From: Laspinema olomoucense D3b
GTDB taxonomy: Bacteria; Cyanobacteriota; Cyanobacteriia; Cyanobacteriales; Laspinemataceae
Assembly: GCF_025370785.1 (NCBI RefSeq)
Contig: NZ_JAMXFA010000040.1
Span: 1 to 60,897 of the forward strand
Length of the DNA: 60,897 bases
Reading direction: 5' to 3'
A program made the position numbers and the translations under genes. Numbering within the stretch: position 1 is the stretch's first letter; every line of letters starts with the position of its first letter. The notes under the pieces were generated by a model. The model saw only the letters and a program-made list of their open reading frames with translations, ran no database searches and was not told where the DNA came from. Positions 1 to 8,224 of this stretch are shown in pieces.

Positions 1-96
1 CCCATCCTCCCCATCCTCCCCATCCTCCCCATCCTCCCCATCCTCCCCATCCTCCCCATCCTCCCCATCCTCCCCATTCCCCCATCCTCAAATCGG
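1..96. repeat. 9-bp tandem repeat (CCCCATCCT)n at window start
   Basis: About ten head-to-tail copies of the 9-mer CCCCATCCT run from base 1 and stop just before the stop codon of the first gene. The complementary strand has GGGG every 9 nt. The same unit, in the same orientation, fills the last ~75 bases of the window, and a related array lies at 29880-29943. The window end is therefore inside a dispersed minisatellite, which probably broke the assembly. Confidence 0.95.
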
Positions 97-966
97 ATCG
101 AACACCATCAACGCGGTTCGCCAGACTAAGTAACCTTGGTCATTGAGATGTAACCCGTCGGTGGTTAAATCGAGGCGGAGATTGCCTTGAGAGTCGGCGA
201 AGAGGGGGTAGAGGTCCAAGAACTCGACCCCTTCCTCGGAGGCGATCGCGGCGAGTTGGCGATTGATGTCGCGGATGCGATCGTTAGGGATTTGGAGGAG
301 GCGATCGCGTCCTTCCCAACTGGAACCGGACCCACTGTGAGGTAAAATCGATTGCAGAACGATCCGGGAGTCGGGATGAACCCAGATCAGATCTTGAATA
401 ATCGCCCGTTGATTTTCGACAACCTCGGACGGTGAAATGCCGCGAATCAGGTCATTAATGCCAATCATCACAAAAATCACCTCGGGGTTGCTCTTGTCAA
501 ATAGCGATAACCGTTTCAACAACCCTGAGGAGACTTCTCCAGAAATCCCTTGATTGAGCCAAGTGCGTTGGGGAGGCAACAGTTCTGGGGGGAACCACAG
601 ACTAATGGAATCTCCAGCAAGAACCCCGAGGCGTTCCGGGGGATTAGCGGCGATCGCCTCCGCCTCCCGCTGTAACTGAGCCAACCATTGCTCATAATTC
701 CACTGATGACGTGGACCTAACTCAGGCTCCATGCCTGGGTTTTCTGAACCCGAGGCATTCTCAATGGCACTCGAACCATTCCCCTGTAATTCCGATAAAT
801 TTTGCAGATCGGAGGAGGAACTTTCAGCGCGGACAATCAGTAAAATGACCGTGAGCAACAAGATCCCATTCGTGGCCAGGGATAACAACGCCCAGGGTGG
901 TATCGTTGACCAGGATATGACCGCGAGTTTAGACAGAACCGGGTTTGAACGCAAATTTAAACGCAA
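88..966 (-). CDS. SGNH/GDSL-family hydrolase, membrane-anchored
   Basis: This 292-residue protein is an SGNH (GDSL-like) esterase/acyl-hydrolase. The nucleophile motif GDS is at residues 118-120 (Ser120), a conserved Gly lies in the block II region near 141-143, GIND (block III) is at 169-172, and DGLHL, with the catalytic Asp and His, is near 270-274. A hydrophobic segment at about 25-46 suggests an N-terminal membrane anchor with the catalytic domain outside. A low-complexity Ser/Asn/Glu-rich linker (about 48-85) joins the two. The only early start is a TTG, so the true start is uncertain. The substrate cannot be told from the sequence. The gene ends directly against the 9-bp minisatellite. 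Confidence 0.85.
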   Translation of the reverse strand: MRLNLRSNPVLSKLAVISWSTIPPWALLSLATNGILLLTVILLIVRAESSSSDLQNLSELQGNGSSAIENASGSENPGMEPELGPRHQWNYEQWLAQLQREAEAIAANPPERLGVLAGDSISLWFPPELLPPQRTWLNQGISGEVSSGLLKRLSLFDKSNPEVIFVMIGINDLIRGISPSEVVENQRAIIQDLIWVHPDSRIVLQSILPHSGSGSSWEGRDRLLQIPNDRIRDINRQLAAIASEEGVEFLDLYPLFADSQGNLRLDLTTDGLHLNDQGYLVWRTALMVFDPI

Positions 967-1064
967 TGCCGTCGATCGCTACGCAACAATAAATTCCCGA
1001 CCTACTCTGCACCTTCAAGCGGACCTTGCCCGGAAGCTTATCCCTACTCGTCGCACCTGCGGGC

Positions 1065-1121
1065 AAAAAAAATGCGGTCAGGAGATACTTCCAGTGTATT
1101 AAAAATCCTCCTAAGACCGCA
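1065..1121 (-). terminator. Rho-independent terminator after the ammonium transporter
   Basis: A stem formed by TGCGGTC plus AGGAG on one arm (1073-1084) and CTCCT-AA-GACCGCA on the other (1108-1121) is flanked on the plus strand by eight A residues (1065-1072). On the minus strand this reads as a hairpin followed by U8, 48-104 nt beyond the amt stop codon. Confidence 0.75.
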
Positions 1122-1168
1122 AATATAGCGAATGATAAAAATTTGAGGGAGCAAACTGCACTACTAAC

Positions 1169-2698
1169 CTAGGGACCTCCGCCTGCCATCCCGCGATTAT
1201 CCTTGAGGAAGCCACTGTAAGCTTCCATCCCATGTTCGGCAATATCTAAGCCTTTCAACTCTTCGTCCTCGGTGACTCGGATACCCAGTAAAGATTTAAG
1301 CACGAGCCAGAAAATAGTGCTCAGCAGGACCGTCATCCCGCCAACGGAGACCACCCCAAGGAATTGGACTCCCAGTTGGGTCAGACTCCCTGTATAGAAT
1401 AAACCCTTTTCTACATTAAACAGACCGACGGCTAAGGTTCCCCAGATTCCATTGACGAGGTGAACTGAGGTCGCCCCTACGGGGTCATCAATGTGGATAT
1501 TGTCAAAGAAGGTGACAGCGAACACCACCAAAATGCCACCGATGGTCCCGATAATGGCAGCGCCAAATACGGTGAACCCATTACAACCGGCAGTAACCGC
1601 CACCAGTCCGGCGAGAATACCGTTGATAATCATAGAGAGGTCAGGTTTGCCTAGGTACATCCAAGCCACGATGGTCGCAGAAATGCCACCCATCGCAGCG
1701 CCAATGTTAGTGACTACAGCAATGTGGGCGATGGTGTGGTTAGCTGCCATCGTCGAACCCGGGTTAAAGCCAAACCAGCAGACCCACAGGATCAAGCATC
1801 CCAAGGTGGCGATACTCATGTTATGTCCCGGTAATGCCACGGGACGTCCATCTTGATATTTCCCGAGACGTGGCCCTACGAAAGCAGCCCCCATCAGGGC
1901 AGCCCAACCCCCCACGGAGTGAACTGCGGTGCAGCCTGCAAAGTCTATAAAGCCTAAAGTCGAAAGCCAGCCCCCACCCCAGACCCAATGTCCGGTCAGG
2001 GGATAGGCAATTCCCACCAGTAAGAGACTGAAGATTAAAAAGTCCACAAACTTAATCCGTTCAGCAACAGCACCCGAAACAATGGTGGCTGCCGTACCGG
2101 CAAAGGCGACTTGGAATAAAAACTTGGCCGCGAGGGGGACTCCGGTCCAGTTTAGAGAATCGAACACTCCCGCGTAAGCTTCTCCCATCGCGGGACTGTT
2201 GTCTGGTCCGGCAAGGAAAAATCCGCTAAAGCCGATGAAGGGGTTACCATCCCCAAACATCAAGCCAAATCCGATCGCCCAGAATGCTACCGTGGCTAGG
2301 GCGAATACGATCAGGTTTTTGGAGAGGATGTTGACCGCATTTTTTTGACGGCAAAAGCCTGTTTCTAACATCCCGAACCCGGCGTTCATAAAGATGACCA
2401 AGATGGAGGCGATGACCACCCACATGGTATCCAGAGCGATGCGGAGTTCTTCGGTGTCCGTTAAGGTTTCCGGTAGGGCCGCTGGAGGAGCTTGGGCCAC
2501 CGCAGAATAAGCCGATAGCAGCAAAATGATGCTGGCTAAAGGAATGCACGCTTTCCAGGAGGGGGAGAGTCTGCCAATAGCAGAGGACAATTTTTCAAAA
2601 ATCGAGTTCTCCGGGCGTTGAGGGGCATTCCGAAGGGAAGACCGCCGCCTACGATATTTGGGTTTTGAGTTCTGGCTGAAGTTTAGTTTAAAGGTCAT
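1169..2698 (-). CDS. amt: Ammonium transporter, Amt family
   Basis: This is an 11-helix Amt/MEP/Rh ammonium channel of the cytoplasmic membrane, about 509 residues from the chosen ATG. A basic N-terminus and hydrophobic stretch ending in AVAQA look like the cleaved signal peptide of cyanobacterial Amt proteins. Family hallmarks visible are [11 protein letters not shown] (with the first pore His), [18 protein letters not shown], and a late [16 protein letters not shown] with the second pore His. The C-terminal tail keeps the GMEAY motif used in PII/GlnK gating. The open frame extends 68 codons further upstream, but that part lacks family similarity and the signal peptide fits the ATG at 2698. 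A GTA-N8-TAC NtcA-type box lies upstream at 2984-2997. Confidence 0.95.
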   Translation of the reverse strand: MTFKLNFSQNSKPKYRRRRSSLRNAPQRPENSIFEKLSSAIGRLSPSWKACIPLASIILLLSAYSAVAQAPPAALPETLTDTEELRIALDTMWVVIASILVIFMNAGFGMLETGFCRQKNAVNILSKNLIVFALATVAFWAIGFGLMFGDGNPFIGFSGFFLAGPDNSPAMGEAYAGVFDSLNWTGVPLAAKFLFQVAFAGTAATIVSGAVAERIKFVDFLIFSLLLVGIAYPLTGHWVWGGGWLSTLGFIDFAGCTAVHSVGGWAALMGAAFVGPRLGKYQDGRPVALPGHNMSIATLGCLILWVCWFGFNPGSTMAANHTIAHIAVVTNIGAAMGGISATIVAWMYLGKPDLSMIINGILAGLVAVTAGCNGFTVFGAAIIGTIGGILVVFAVTFFDNIHIDDPVGATSVHLVNGIWGTLAVGLFNVEKGLFYTGSLTQLGVQFLGVVSVGGMTVLLSTIFWLVLKSLLGIRVTEDEELKGLDIAEHGMEAYSGFLKDNRGMAGGGP

Positions 2699-2983
2699 TG
2701 TCGGACTTTGCGGTGAATGGGTTAAGCACAGGGAATTGCAAAGAGCAAGTGGGTGCTTTTGAACTGGAAAGCTGGGGCAGTCGCCTACGTCTGATTGGTC
2801 GTAGGTTGTCCCCGATTTGCAAGTTCCAGACTTCGGATCTGGCGATTTTCTAACATGACTTAGGCTACAGGGACCTCGGATGAGCGCCGGAACCTGACGC
2901 AACCGCCCCTATTTTCGGAAAAAGCCGACGGATCTCCATGCTCCGAGTCACAATGATTGCACCAATTCTAGGAAATTGATTCT

Positions 2984-2997
2984 GTATCAGACTTTAC
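2984..2997 (-). promoter_or_regulatory. NtcA-type box upstream of amt
   Basis: The sequence GTATCAGACTTTAC is an exact GTA-N8-TAC palindrome, the consensus for the nitrogen regulator NtcA. It lies 286 bp upstream of the amt ATG in the 424-bp spacer between purE and amt. On the minus strand a weak TGCAAT follows after 22 nt and a better TAGAAT after 13 nt, so the -10 element is unsettled. Nitrogen-starvation control of amt genes by NtcA is established in cyanobacteria; its operation here is inferred. Nothing else was recognised in this spacer. Confidence 0.6.
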
Positions 2998-3122
2998 ATT
3001 TCTTGAGGCGCTTGTTTCCATTGCCGGAGAGAAAAATTTCGGGCATTGTCCCCAACGGGCTGCTTTTGATGCCTCAAACCTCTCGATTTCCAAGGGTCGG
3101 CAGCCCTAGGCCCCTCTGGAAA

Positions 3123-3644
3123 TCAGGGCATCTGCGTTAAGTATTCTTGATAACCCAATTGCTCTAAACGTCCCTGCTTTTCCATCACCGAGTCGTTGAG
3201 GCTTTGTCGGTACTGTTGCACGAGATCAAGCAAGTGCGGCTGATGGGTAGCTAAAATTTGCACCGCTAACAATCCAGCATTTTTGGCATTCCCGATCGCC
3301 ACGGTTGCCACGGGAATTCCTCCGGGCATTTGTACAATAGAGTAAAGAGAGTCCACACCCTGAAGGTGCCGAGTTGATACTGGAACCCCAATCACGGGTA
3401 AAGGGGTCAGTGCCGCCACCATTCCCGGAAGATGGGCGGCCCCTCCTGCACCAGCAATAATCACTTTCAGTCCGCGATGATGCGCCTGGGACGCATACTG
3501 CACCATCCGTTCCGGGGTACGATGGGCGGAGACGATCGCCACTTCTACGGGAACCTGAAATTCCTCACAGATGGCGATCGCCTCTTTCATCGTCGGCAGA
3601 TCCGAATCGCTGCCCATAATAATGCCGATTTGGGGTTGACTCAT
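3123..3644 (-). CDS. purE: N5-carboxyaminoimidazole ribonucleotide mutase PurE
   Basis: PurE (173 aa, normal length) converts N5-CAIR to CAIR in de novo purine synthesis in the cytoplasm. The family signature is complete: [11 protein letters not shown] near residues 8-18, SAHRTPERM near 39-47, [14 protein letters not shown], and [24 protein letters not shown]. It starts at an ATG. The gene stands alone, 424 bp upstream of amt on the same strand. Confidence 0.97.
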   Translation of the reverse strand: MSQPQIGIIMGSDSDLPTMKEAIAICEEFQVPVEVAIVSAHRTPERMVQYASQAHHRGLKVIIAGAGGAAHLPGMVAALTPLPVIGVPVSTRHLQGVDSLYSIVQMPGGIPVATVAIGNAKNAGLLAVQILATHQPHLLDLVQQYRQSLNDSVMEKQGRLEQLGYQEYLTQMP

Positions 3645-3964
3645 GGGATGTTTTGATATTTTAGATTGGAAATTTAAAATTTTATAGGGAAAACGTTAAA
3701 TTTGAAGGTTTAAATTTTAAATTTAAAAGTTAAAAATTAAGGTAATGTGGGAGATTTCAGATGAAGCGCCTTCTGGGAGGGCGAACCCTCGGGAACCGAG
3801 CCTCAAGTTGCGAGGGTCAATTAACCCGAATTCACCCCTCAAAAAAGACTGTAAATCAGAAAAACCCTCATTCCTCCCTAAAAATTTACCTCCCAAATCC
3901 CTGGGCTAAACGCTCCTAATCTCTTTTAGATTCCTACTGACCTTTTTGTTTGATAACAACCTCG
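3645..3964. other. Intergenic spacer purE / nagA
   Basis: This 320-bp divergent spacer is AT-rich next to purE, with runs such as TTTAAATTTTAAATTTAAAAG. It then contains a GC-rich patch (about 3770-3815) with short repeated CTCGGGAACCGAG-like inverted sequence. It should hold both divergent promoters, but no box is convincing. Confidence 0.5.
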
Positions 3965-5206
3965 ATGACTCCACTATCACGCCTCCGTACTCTTCTACCC
4001 ATCTCGGGTTGCACCAACTTGGATATTATCAATGCTCAACTACCCGGTTATGAGGACCTGCACTGGCTGCGAATTGATCAACAGGGTGCGATCGCGGTGA
4101 TTCAACCCATGAAAACTGAGAAGCCCCCCCTTCCCTCTGTGGAAAATTTACAGCACATCGCCTTACTCGATGTAGAAGGGGACTGGGTTTCCTTGGGCGG
4201 GGTCGATCTCCAAATTAATGGCGCTTTAGGACTCGCCTTTCCCGATCTAGAATTGGCGGATTTTGATAAACTCCAGGACATTTGTCAATTTCTCTGGCAG
4301 GAAGGGGTAGATGTTTTTCTACCCACCCTCGTCACTACTTCGGTAGAAAATATTCAGCGATCGCTCGCTACCTTGTCCTCATTTATCAACAATCCTGAAT
4401 ATTCCTGTCCCGACAATCAACGAACAGCTAAAATTGGCGGCGTCCACTTAGAAGGCCCCTTCCTCAATCCAGATAAACGCGGCGCGCATCCTGGGGAATA
4501 TCTCCTCCCCCTCACGCTAGAAAATGTCAAGCGCGTTTTAGGAGACTATGCCCAACTGGTCAAAATTATCACCCTGGCACCAGAATTAGACCCCAGTGGT
4601 GAAACCCTAGACTATCTCCACTCCCTGGGAATTACCATTAGTTTGGGTCACTCCCTTGCCACCGCTGAACAAGCTACCGCCGCCTTTAATCGCGGTGCGA
4701 GGATGGTGACTCATGCGTTTAATGCCATGCCGCCGATTCATCACCGGCAACCGGGTTTATTAGGGGCGGCGATCGTCCATCCGGAGGTCAAATGTGGCTT
4801 AATTGCCGATGGCGAACACATTTCTCCGATTACCATTGAGTTGCTGCTGCGCGCCAGCCACTACTACAAGGGCATCTTTCTCGTCAGTGATGCGCTCTCT
4901 CCCTTGGGACTCCCCGATGGGAAATATCCCTGGGATAGTCGCCAAATCGAAGTGATCAATGGGACCGCCCGCTTAGAAGATGGCACCCTCGCCGGAACCA
5001 CCTTGCCGCTACTTACTGGGGTGCAGAATTTAGTTAAGTGGGGACTCTGTGAAGTGGGAGATGCGATCGCCTTGGCAACGAAATCCCCGCGATGGGCGAT
5101 CGGCTTACCCCAGTTAAACATTGGTCAACCGGCTTCTCTACTGCGCTGGCATCTCGATGAATCAGAAAATTTGTTAACCTGGGAGCGACTGGGACCCCTG
5201 GACTAG
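3965..5206 (+). CDS. nagA: N-acetylglucosamine-6-phosphate deacetylase
   Basis: NagA (about 413 aa) removes the acetyl group from GlcNAc-6-phosphate in amino-sugar and peptidoglycan recycling. It is an amidohydrolase-superfamily TIM barrel. Visible motifs are GGVDLQINGALG early, GGVHLEGPFLNPDKRGAHP (metal-binding Glu region), SLGHSLA and MVTHAFNAMPPIHHRQPG (metal-binding histidines), LIADGEHI, and FLVSDALSPLGLPDG (catalytic Asp). The frame opens at a TTG at 3950, but the ATG at 3965 is the better start. mgsA follows after 52 bp and is probably co-transcribed. Confidence 0.93.
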   Translation: MTPLSRLRTLLPISGCTNLDIINAQLPGYEDLHWLRIDQQGAIAVIQPMKTEKPPLPSVENLQHIALLDVEGDWVSLGGVDLQINGALGLAFPDLELADFDKLQDICQFLWQEGVDVFLPTLVTTSVENIQRSLATLSSFINNPEYSCPDNQRTAKIGGVHLEGPFLNPDKRGAHPGEYLLPLTLENVKRVLGDYAQLVKIITLAPELDPSGETLDYLHSLGITISLGHSLATAEQATAAFNRGARMVTHAFNAMPPIHHRQPGLLGAAIVHPEVKCGLIADGEHISPITIELLLRASHYYKGIFLVSDALSPLGLPDGKYPWDSRQIEVINGTARLEDGTLAGTTLPLLTGVQNLVKWGLCEVGDAIALATKSPRWAIGLPQLNIGQPASLLRWHLDESENLLTWERLGPLD

Positions 5207-5258
5207 CGGTACAGACTCGCTCTGGGGCAACTTCAAAGCGCCAACTGGATTTAATCTC

Positions 5259-5633
5259 ATGTCCTCAATCATTGCCTTAATCGCCCACGATCGCAAAAAA
5301 GATGAAATGGTCGCCTTTGCTCAAAAGCATTCAGCTATCCTGTCCCACTATCATCTGATTGCCACCGGAACCACGGGGGCCCGAATTAATCAAGCCACGG
5401 GACTCGAAGTCCAACTCATGCAATCCGGACCGATGGGGGGAGATTCTCAAATTGCTGCCCAAGTCGTCGCCGGGGGGGTTACAGCCGTAATTTTCCTGAT
5501 TGATCCCCTGTTTGCTCAACCCCACGAACCGGATATTCAAGCACTCCTGCGAATTTGCAACCTCCAACAAACCCCCCTGGCAACGAATCTGGCGACGGCA
5601 GAAGCAATCATGCCCAGTTTGTCCCCTGCTTGA
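5259..5633 (+). CDS. mgsA: Methylglyoxal synthase
   Basis: MgsA (124 aa) converts dihydroxyacetone phosphate to methylglyoxal and phosphate, a bypass of lower glycolysis. The compact MGS fold is clear: IALIAHDRKKDEMV at the N-terminus, TGTTG, MQSGPMGGDSQIA (catalytic Asp region), FLIDPLFAQPHEPDIQALLR and PLATNLATAEAI, all typical of the enzyme rather than of the MGS domain of larger proteins. It sits 52 bp after nagA on the same strand, and a terminator hairpin follows. Confidence 0.93.
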   Translation: MSSIIALIAHDRKKDEMVAFAQKHSAILSHYHLIATGTTGARINQATGLEVQLMQSGPMGGDSQIAAQVVAGGVTAVIFLIDPLFAQPHEPDIQALLRICNLQQTPLATNLATAEAIMPSLSPA

Positions 5634-5653
5634 TCCCCTGCATCGGAAACGGG

Positions 5654-5679
5654 AAAAGGTAGGGAATTGCCTACTTTTT
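5654..5679 (+). terminator. Terminator after mgsA
   Basis: The stem GTAGG/CCTAC (5659-5663 with 5670-5674) is flanked by AAAAG on the left and TTTTT on the right, 21 nt after the mgsA stop. It has the shape of an intrinsic terminator, with one bulged G if the A/T flanks are included. Confidence 0.65.
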
Positions 5680-5737
5680 CATTTGAAAGAATGTGGTAAG
5701 TTAAGAGGCTGGACACAACACAGCAACAGGCAGCGCA

Positions 5738-6424
5738 ATGAACGCAGTAGATGATAAAACCGTAGTCAGGGAGTATTTTAATGCCACCGGGTTCGATCGC
5801 TGGCGCAGAATTTACGGCACGGAAGAGGTCAATAAAGTTCAGTTAGATATCCGCAAAGGACATCAGCAAACGGTCGATCGCGTCCTGGCGTGGCTACAAG
5901 CCGATGGCAATTTGCAGGGGTTATCAATTTGTGATGCCGGTTGCGGCGTCGGTAGTCTGAGCATTCCTTTGGGACAAGCCGGTGCAATGGTTTATGGCAG
6001 CGATATTTCTGAAAAAATGGTGGCTGAAGCATACCAACGGGCTAAGACGCTGTTCGGTCCTAGCAATACGATTTCTTTTGCAGCCCAGGATTTAGAATCT
6101 TTAAGTGGGCGCTATCATACGGTGATTTGTCTGGATGTGCTGATTCATTATCCCCAGGATAAGGCGGCAGAGATGATCGGCCATCTGTGTTCTTTAGCGC
6201 AGGAACGGGTGATTCTGAGTTTCGCCCCGAAAACTGTTGCCCTCAGTGCATTGAAAAAGGTTGGGGAATTATTCCCAGGTCCGAGTAAAACTACTCGGGC
6301 TTACCAACATCGAGAGGCAGATATTGTCGCGATTTTGGCTAAAAATGGCTTTGCGATCGCTCGCCAAGAAATGACCAGCACTCGGTTTTATTATTCTCGC
6401 CTTTTGGAAGCAATTCGGCGCTAA
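5738..6424 (+). CDS. chlM: Magnesium-protoporphyrin IX methyltransferase
   Basis: ChlM/BchM (228 aa) transfers a methyl group from S-adenosylmethionine to Mg-protoporphyrin IX, an early committed step of chlorophyll synthesis. The N-terminus (VVREYFNATGFDRWRRIYG) is diagnostic of the family, and the SAM-binding loop DAGCGVGSLSIPL is near residues 66-78, followed by YGSDISEKMV. CLDVLIHYP and LSFAPKT are also typical. It starts at the ATG at 5738. The gene is monocistronic in appearance. Confidence 0.95.
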   Translation: MNAVDDKTVVREYFNATGFDRWRRIYGTEEVNKVQLDIRKGHQQTVDRVLAWLQADGNLQGLSICDAGCGVGSLSIPLGQAGAMVYGSDISEKMVAEAYQRAKTLFGPSNTISFAAQDLESLSGRYHTVICLDVLIHYPQDKAAEMIGHLCSLAQERVILSFAPKTVALSALKKVGELFPGPSKTTRAYQHREADIVAILAKNGFAIARQEMTSTRFYYSRLLEAIRR

Positions 6425-6514
6425 CTGAGGAAAAATCCCTCCCAGCCACCAGATGACAAGGGTCAAGACAGTAGGCTAGAATTTCGGGAAATTTTACAAA
6501 GTCCTGTGGAGTTT

Positions 6515-6943
6515 ATGAAACCGATTAAAACGGTGGCGGCGGGTTTGTTACTGGCTTTTGGATTTTTTTGTCTGATTATGGCTGTCTCGGGGTTAGTGGA
6601 AACTGATCCCAAGCAGCAAGCAGAAGGCAGAGATATAGCGATCGCAGGATTCGGGATTGGAATTCCAGCAATAGGGGTGGGTGGATGGTTAGCCTGGGGT
6701 CTCTATCGTGAGGGCAAAAATAAAAAGCTGGCTTTGGATAAGGAGGAAAGCGATCGCCTCCAGGGGATCTTTTTCCAAATGATCCGGGAACGCAATGGTC
6801 AAATTACGGCCCTGCACTTCGCGATGGAAACGCAGCTTTCTGCTCATCAAGCCAAGCAATATTTAGAAGAACAAGCTAAAGAGTTTAATGCAGATTTTGA
6901 GGTGAGCGATCGCGGAGATGTGGTCTATCGATTTAAAGTCTAA
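6515..6943 (+). CDS. Small membrane protein with C-terminal helical/winged-helix-like domain (paralogue 1)
   Basis: This 142-residue protein of unknown function has two hydrophobic segments (about 7-27 and 43-64 from the ATG at 6515). A charged C-terminal domain follows, ending in ADFEVSDRGDVVYRF. That tail (IT.L..AME..LSAHQAKQYLEEQAKEF) reads like a small winged-helix fold, though this is only an impression. The next gene is a paralogue of identical length (142 aa) with the same ending, which supports the ATG at 6515 over the GTG three codons upstream. The pair looks like a tandem duplication. Confidence 0.7.
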   Translation: MKPIKTVAAGLLLAFGFFCLIMAVSGLVETDPKQQAEGRDIAIAGFGIGIPAIGVGGWLAWGLYREGKNKKLALDKEESDRLQGIFFQMIRERNGQITALHFAMETQLSAHQAKQYLEEQAKEFNADFEVSDRGDVVYRFKV

Positions 6944-7057
6944 AGAAAATCTCTTAATCCGGGAGGAATTCCGGGTTTAAAGTGGGGAAGAATGAAGGAA
7001 GGGGGAACAGATAGTTTATCAAAAATACCAACCTATAAAACCGATTAGATTGAAAGT

Positions 7058-7486
7058 ATGAAACGGGTTAAAAAATCAGCATCAGCATTATTTATGCTCC
7101 TGGGACTCTCCGTTTTAGGAGTGGCTACGGAAAAGTTAAACAATCCGGATACCCCCGCCCAAGATAGAGAGGAACTGAAAGCCTGCATTCTTTTACTGGG
7201 CTTCCCTTTTACCCTTCAAGGAGGGGCAATGGCTTGGGGATTGTACCGGGATAATAAGTTGGGCTATCATTTGCAGGTTAAACAGGAACGCGATCGCATT
7301 CAGTCGATTTTTTATCAAGTAATCCAGGCTCATGATGGCAAAATTACGGTCATGCGGTTAGCAATGGAAGCCGGATTATCCGTGAAAAAAGCCCGAAAAT
7401 TTTTAGATGAAAAAGCCGTAGAGTTTGATGCTGATTTTGAAGTCAGCGATCGCGGTGAAATTTACTACTCGTTTAATTTTGGATAA
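7058..7486 (+). CDS. Small membrane protein with C-terminal helical/winged-helix-like domain (paralogue 2)
   Basis: This is the second member of the tandem pair, also 142 aa, with the same architecture: two membrane segments (about 7-24 and 42-62) and a C-terminal domain with ITVMRLAMEAGLSVKKARKF and ADFEVSDRGEIYYSF. The shared motif SDRG(D/E)(V/I) with surrounding hydrophobics is strictly kept, while the N-terminal halves differ strongly. Function is unknown; membrane location with a cytoplasmic C-terminal domain is inferred. It starts at the ATG at 7058. Confidence 0.7.
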   Translation: MKRVKKSASALFMLLGLSVLGVATEKLNNPDTPAQDREELKACILLLGFPFTLQGGAMAWGLYRDNKLGYHLQVKQERDRIQSIFYQVIQAHDGKITVMRLAMEAGLSVKKARKFLDEKAVEFDADFEVSDRGEIYYSFNFG

Positions 7487-7535
7487 AACCCCATCCGGAA
7501 TTTAGCAACAATACCTGCAATCAGGAGTGATATCG

Positions 7536-7910
7536 ATGGCGCAACTTTTTATGGTGACAGCCTCAATTTTGGCGGGACTCTCCGTCGCTGCCGGGGCTTT
7601 CGCCTCTCACGCCTTGAAACCCCAACTCAGTGAGAGGGCGATCGAAATTTTCGAGACGGGCGCACGGTATCAAATGTATCACGCTTTGGCCCTGTTGTTC
7701 GTGGGACTTATGGTAACTCAGACGGAAATCCCCTCTATCTGGCTGCGAGTTGCTGGATTCGCCTTCATCGCCGGAGTCTTTATCTTTTCCGGTAGCTTAT
7801 ATACCCTCAGTTTATCGGGGATCAAGTGGTTAGGTGCGATTACACCCATTGGGGGCGCAGCCTTTTTACTCGGTTGGGGCTGTTTAGCCGTGGCAACCTG
7901 GAAAATGTAG
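7536..7910 (+). CDS. DUF423 family membrane protein
   Basis: This is a 124-residue integral membrane protein of the DUF423 (YgdD-like) family. The N-terminal helix ends in AGAFASHALKPQLSE, then FETGARYQMYHALALL, both signature stretches, and four hydrophobic helices cover most of the chain. The start was set at the ATG at 7536 because AGGAG (7523-7527) lies 8 nt upstream; the GTG at 7527 overlaps that site. The function of the family is not established. A perfect hairpin follows the gene. Confidence 0.85.
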   Translation: MAQLFMVTASILAGLSVAAGAFASHALKPQLSERAIEIFETGARYQMYHALALLFVGLMVTQTEIPSIWLRVAGFAFIAGVFIFSGSLYTLSLSGIKWLGAITPIGGAAFLLGWGCLAVATWKM

Positions 7911-7957
7911 GGATAGATCAGGGATGAAGGGTGCGTTAACGATGTTGCACCCCTTGC

Positions 7958-7989
7958 GAAAACCGGCAGGGTTGCACCCGCCGGTTTTC
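7958..7989 (+). terminator. Hairpin after the DUF423 gene
   Basis: GAAAACCGGC (7958-7967) pairs perfectly with GCCGGTTTTC (7980-7989) around a 12-nt loop that itself holds GGGTTGCACCC. The TTTT in the right arm makes it a plausible intrinsic terminator 48 nt after the stop. The rest of the 314-bp spacer to 8224 holds a further inverted repeat CCTGGGA/TCCCAGG near 8098-8120 and no gene. Confidence 0.55.
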
Positions 7990-8224
7990 CCGTTTCTACC
8001 CCCAAGGGTTTTGAACCGCTTGTGATTGTGCCTTGACGTTTTGAATTTTCGTGGATTCAATAGGGAAAGAGAGATGGGTTCGTTGCTGATAATCACGCCT
8101 GGGACTGTTCTATTCCCAGGGGTTGAGGCATCGGGTCCCTAAGCTCAACGGTAGCGATGCGATCGCCCAAAACGTCGATCCCTTCTCTGGTTCCCCTCTA
8201 TCCCTTTGACTTCCGGAGTTCAGT

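Noticed and set aside
731-1102. 123-codon plus-strand frame
   Set aside because: It is antisense to the SGNH hydrolase start and the amt terminator, with no recognisable protein features.
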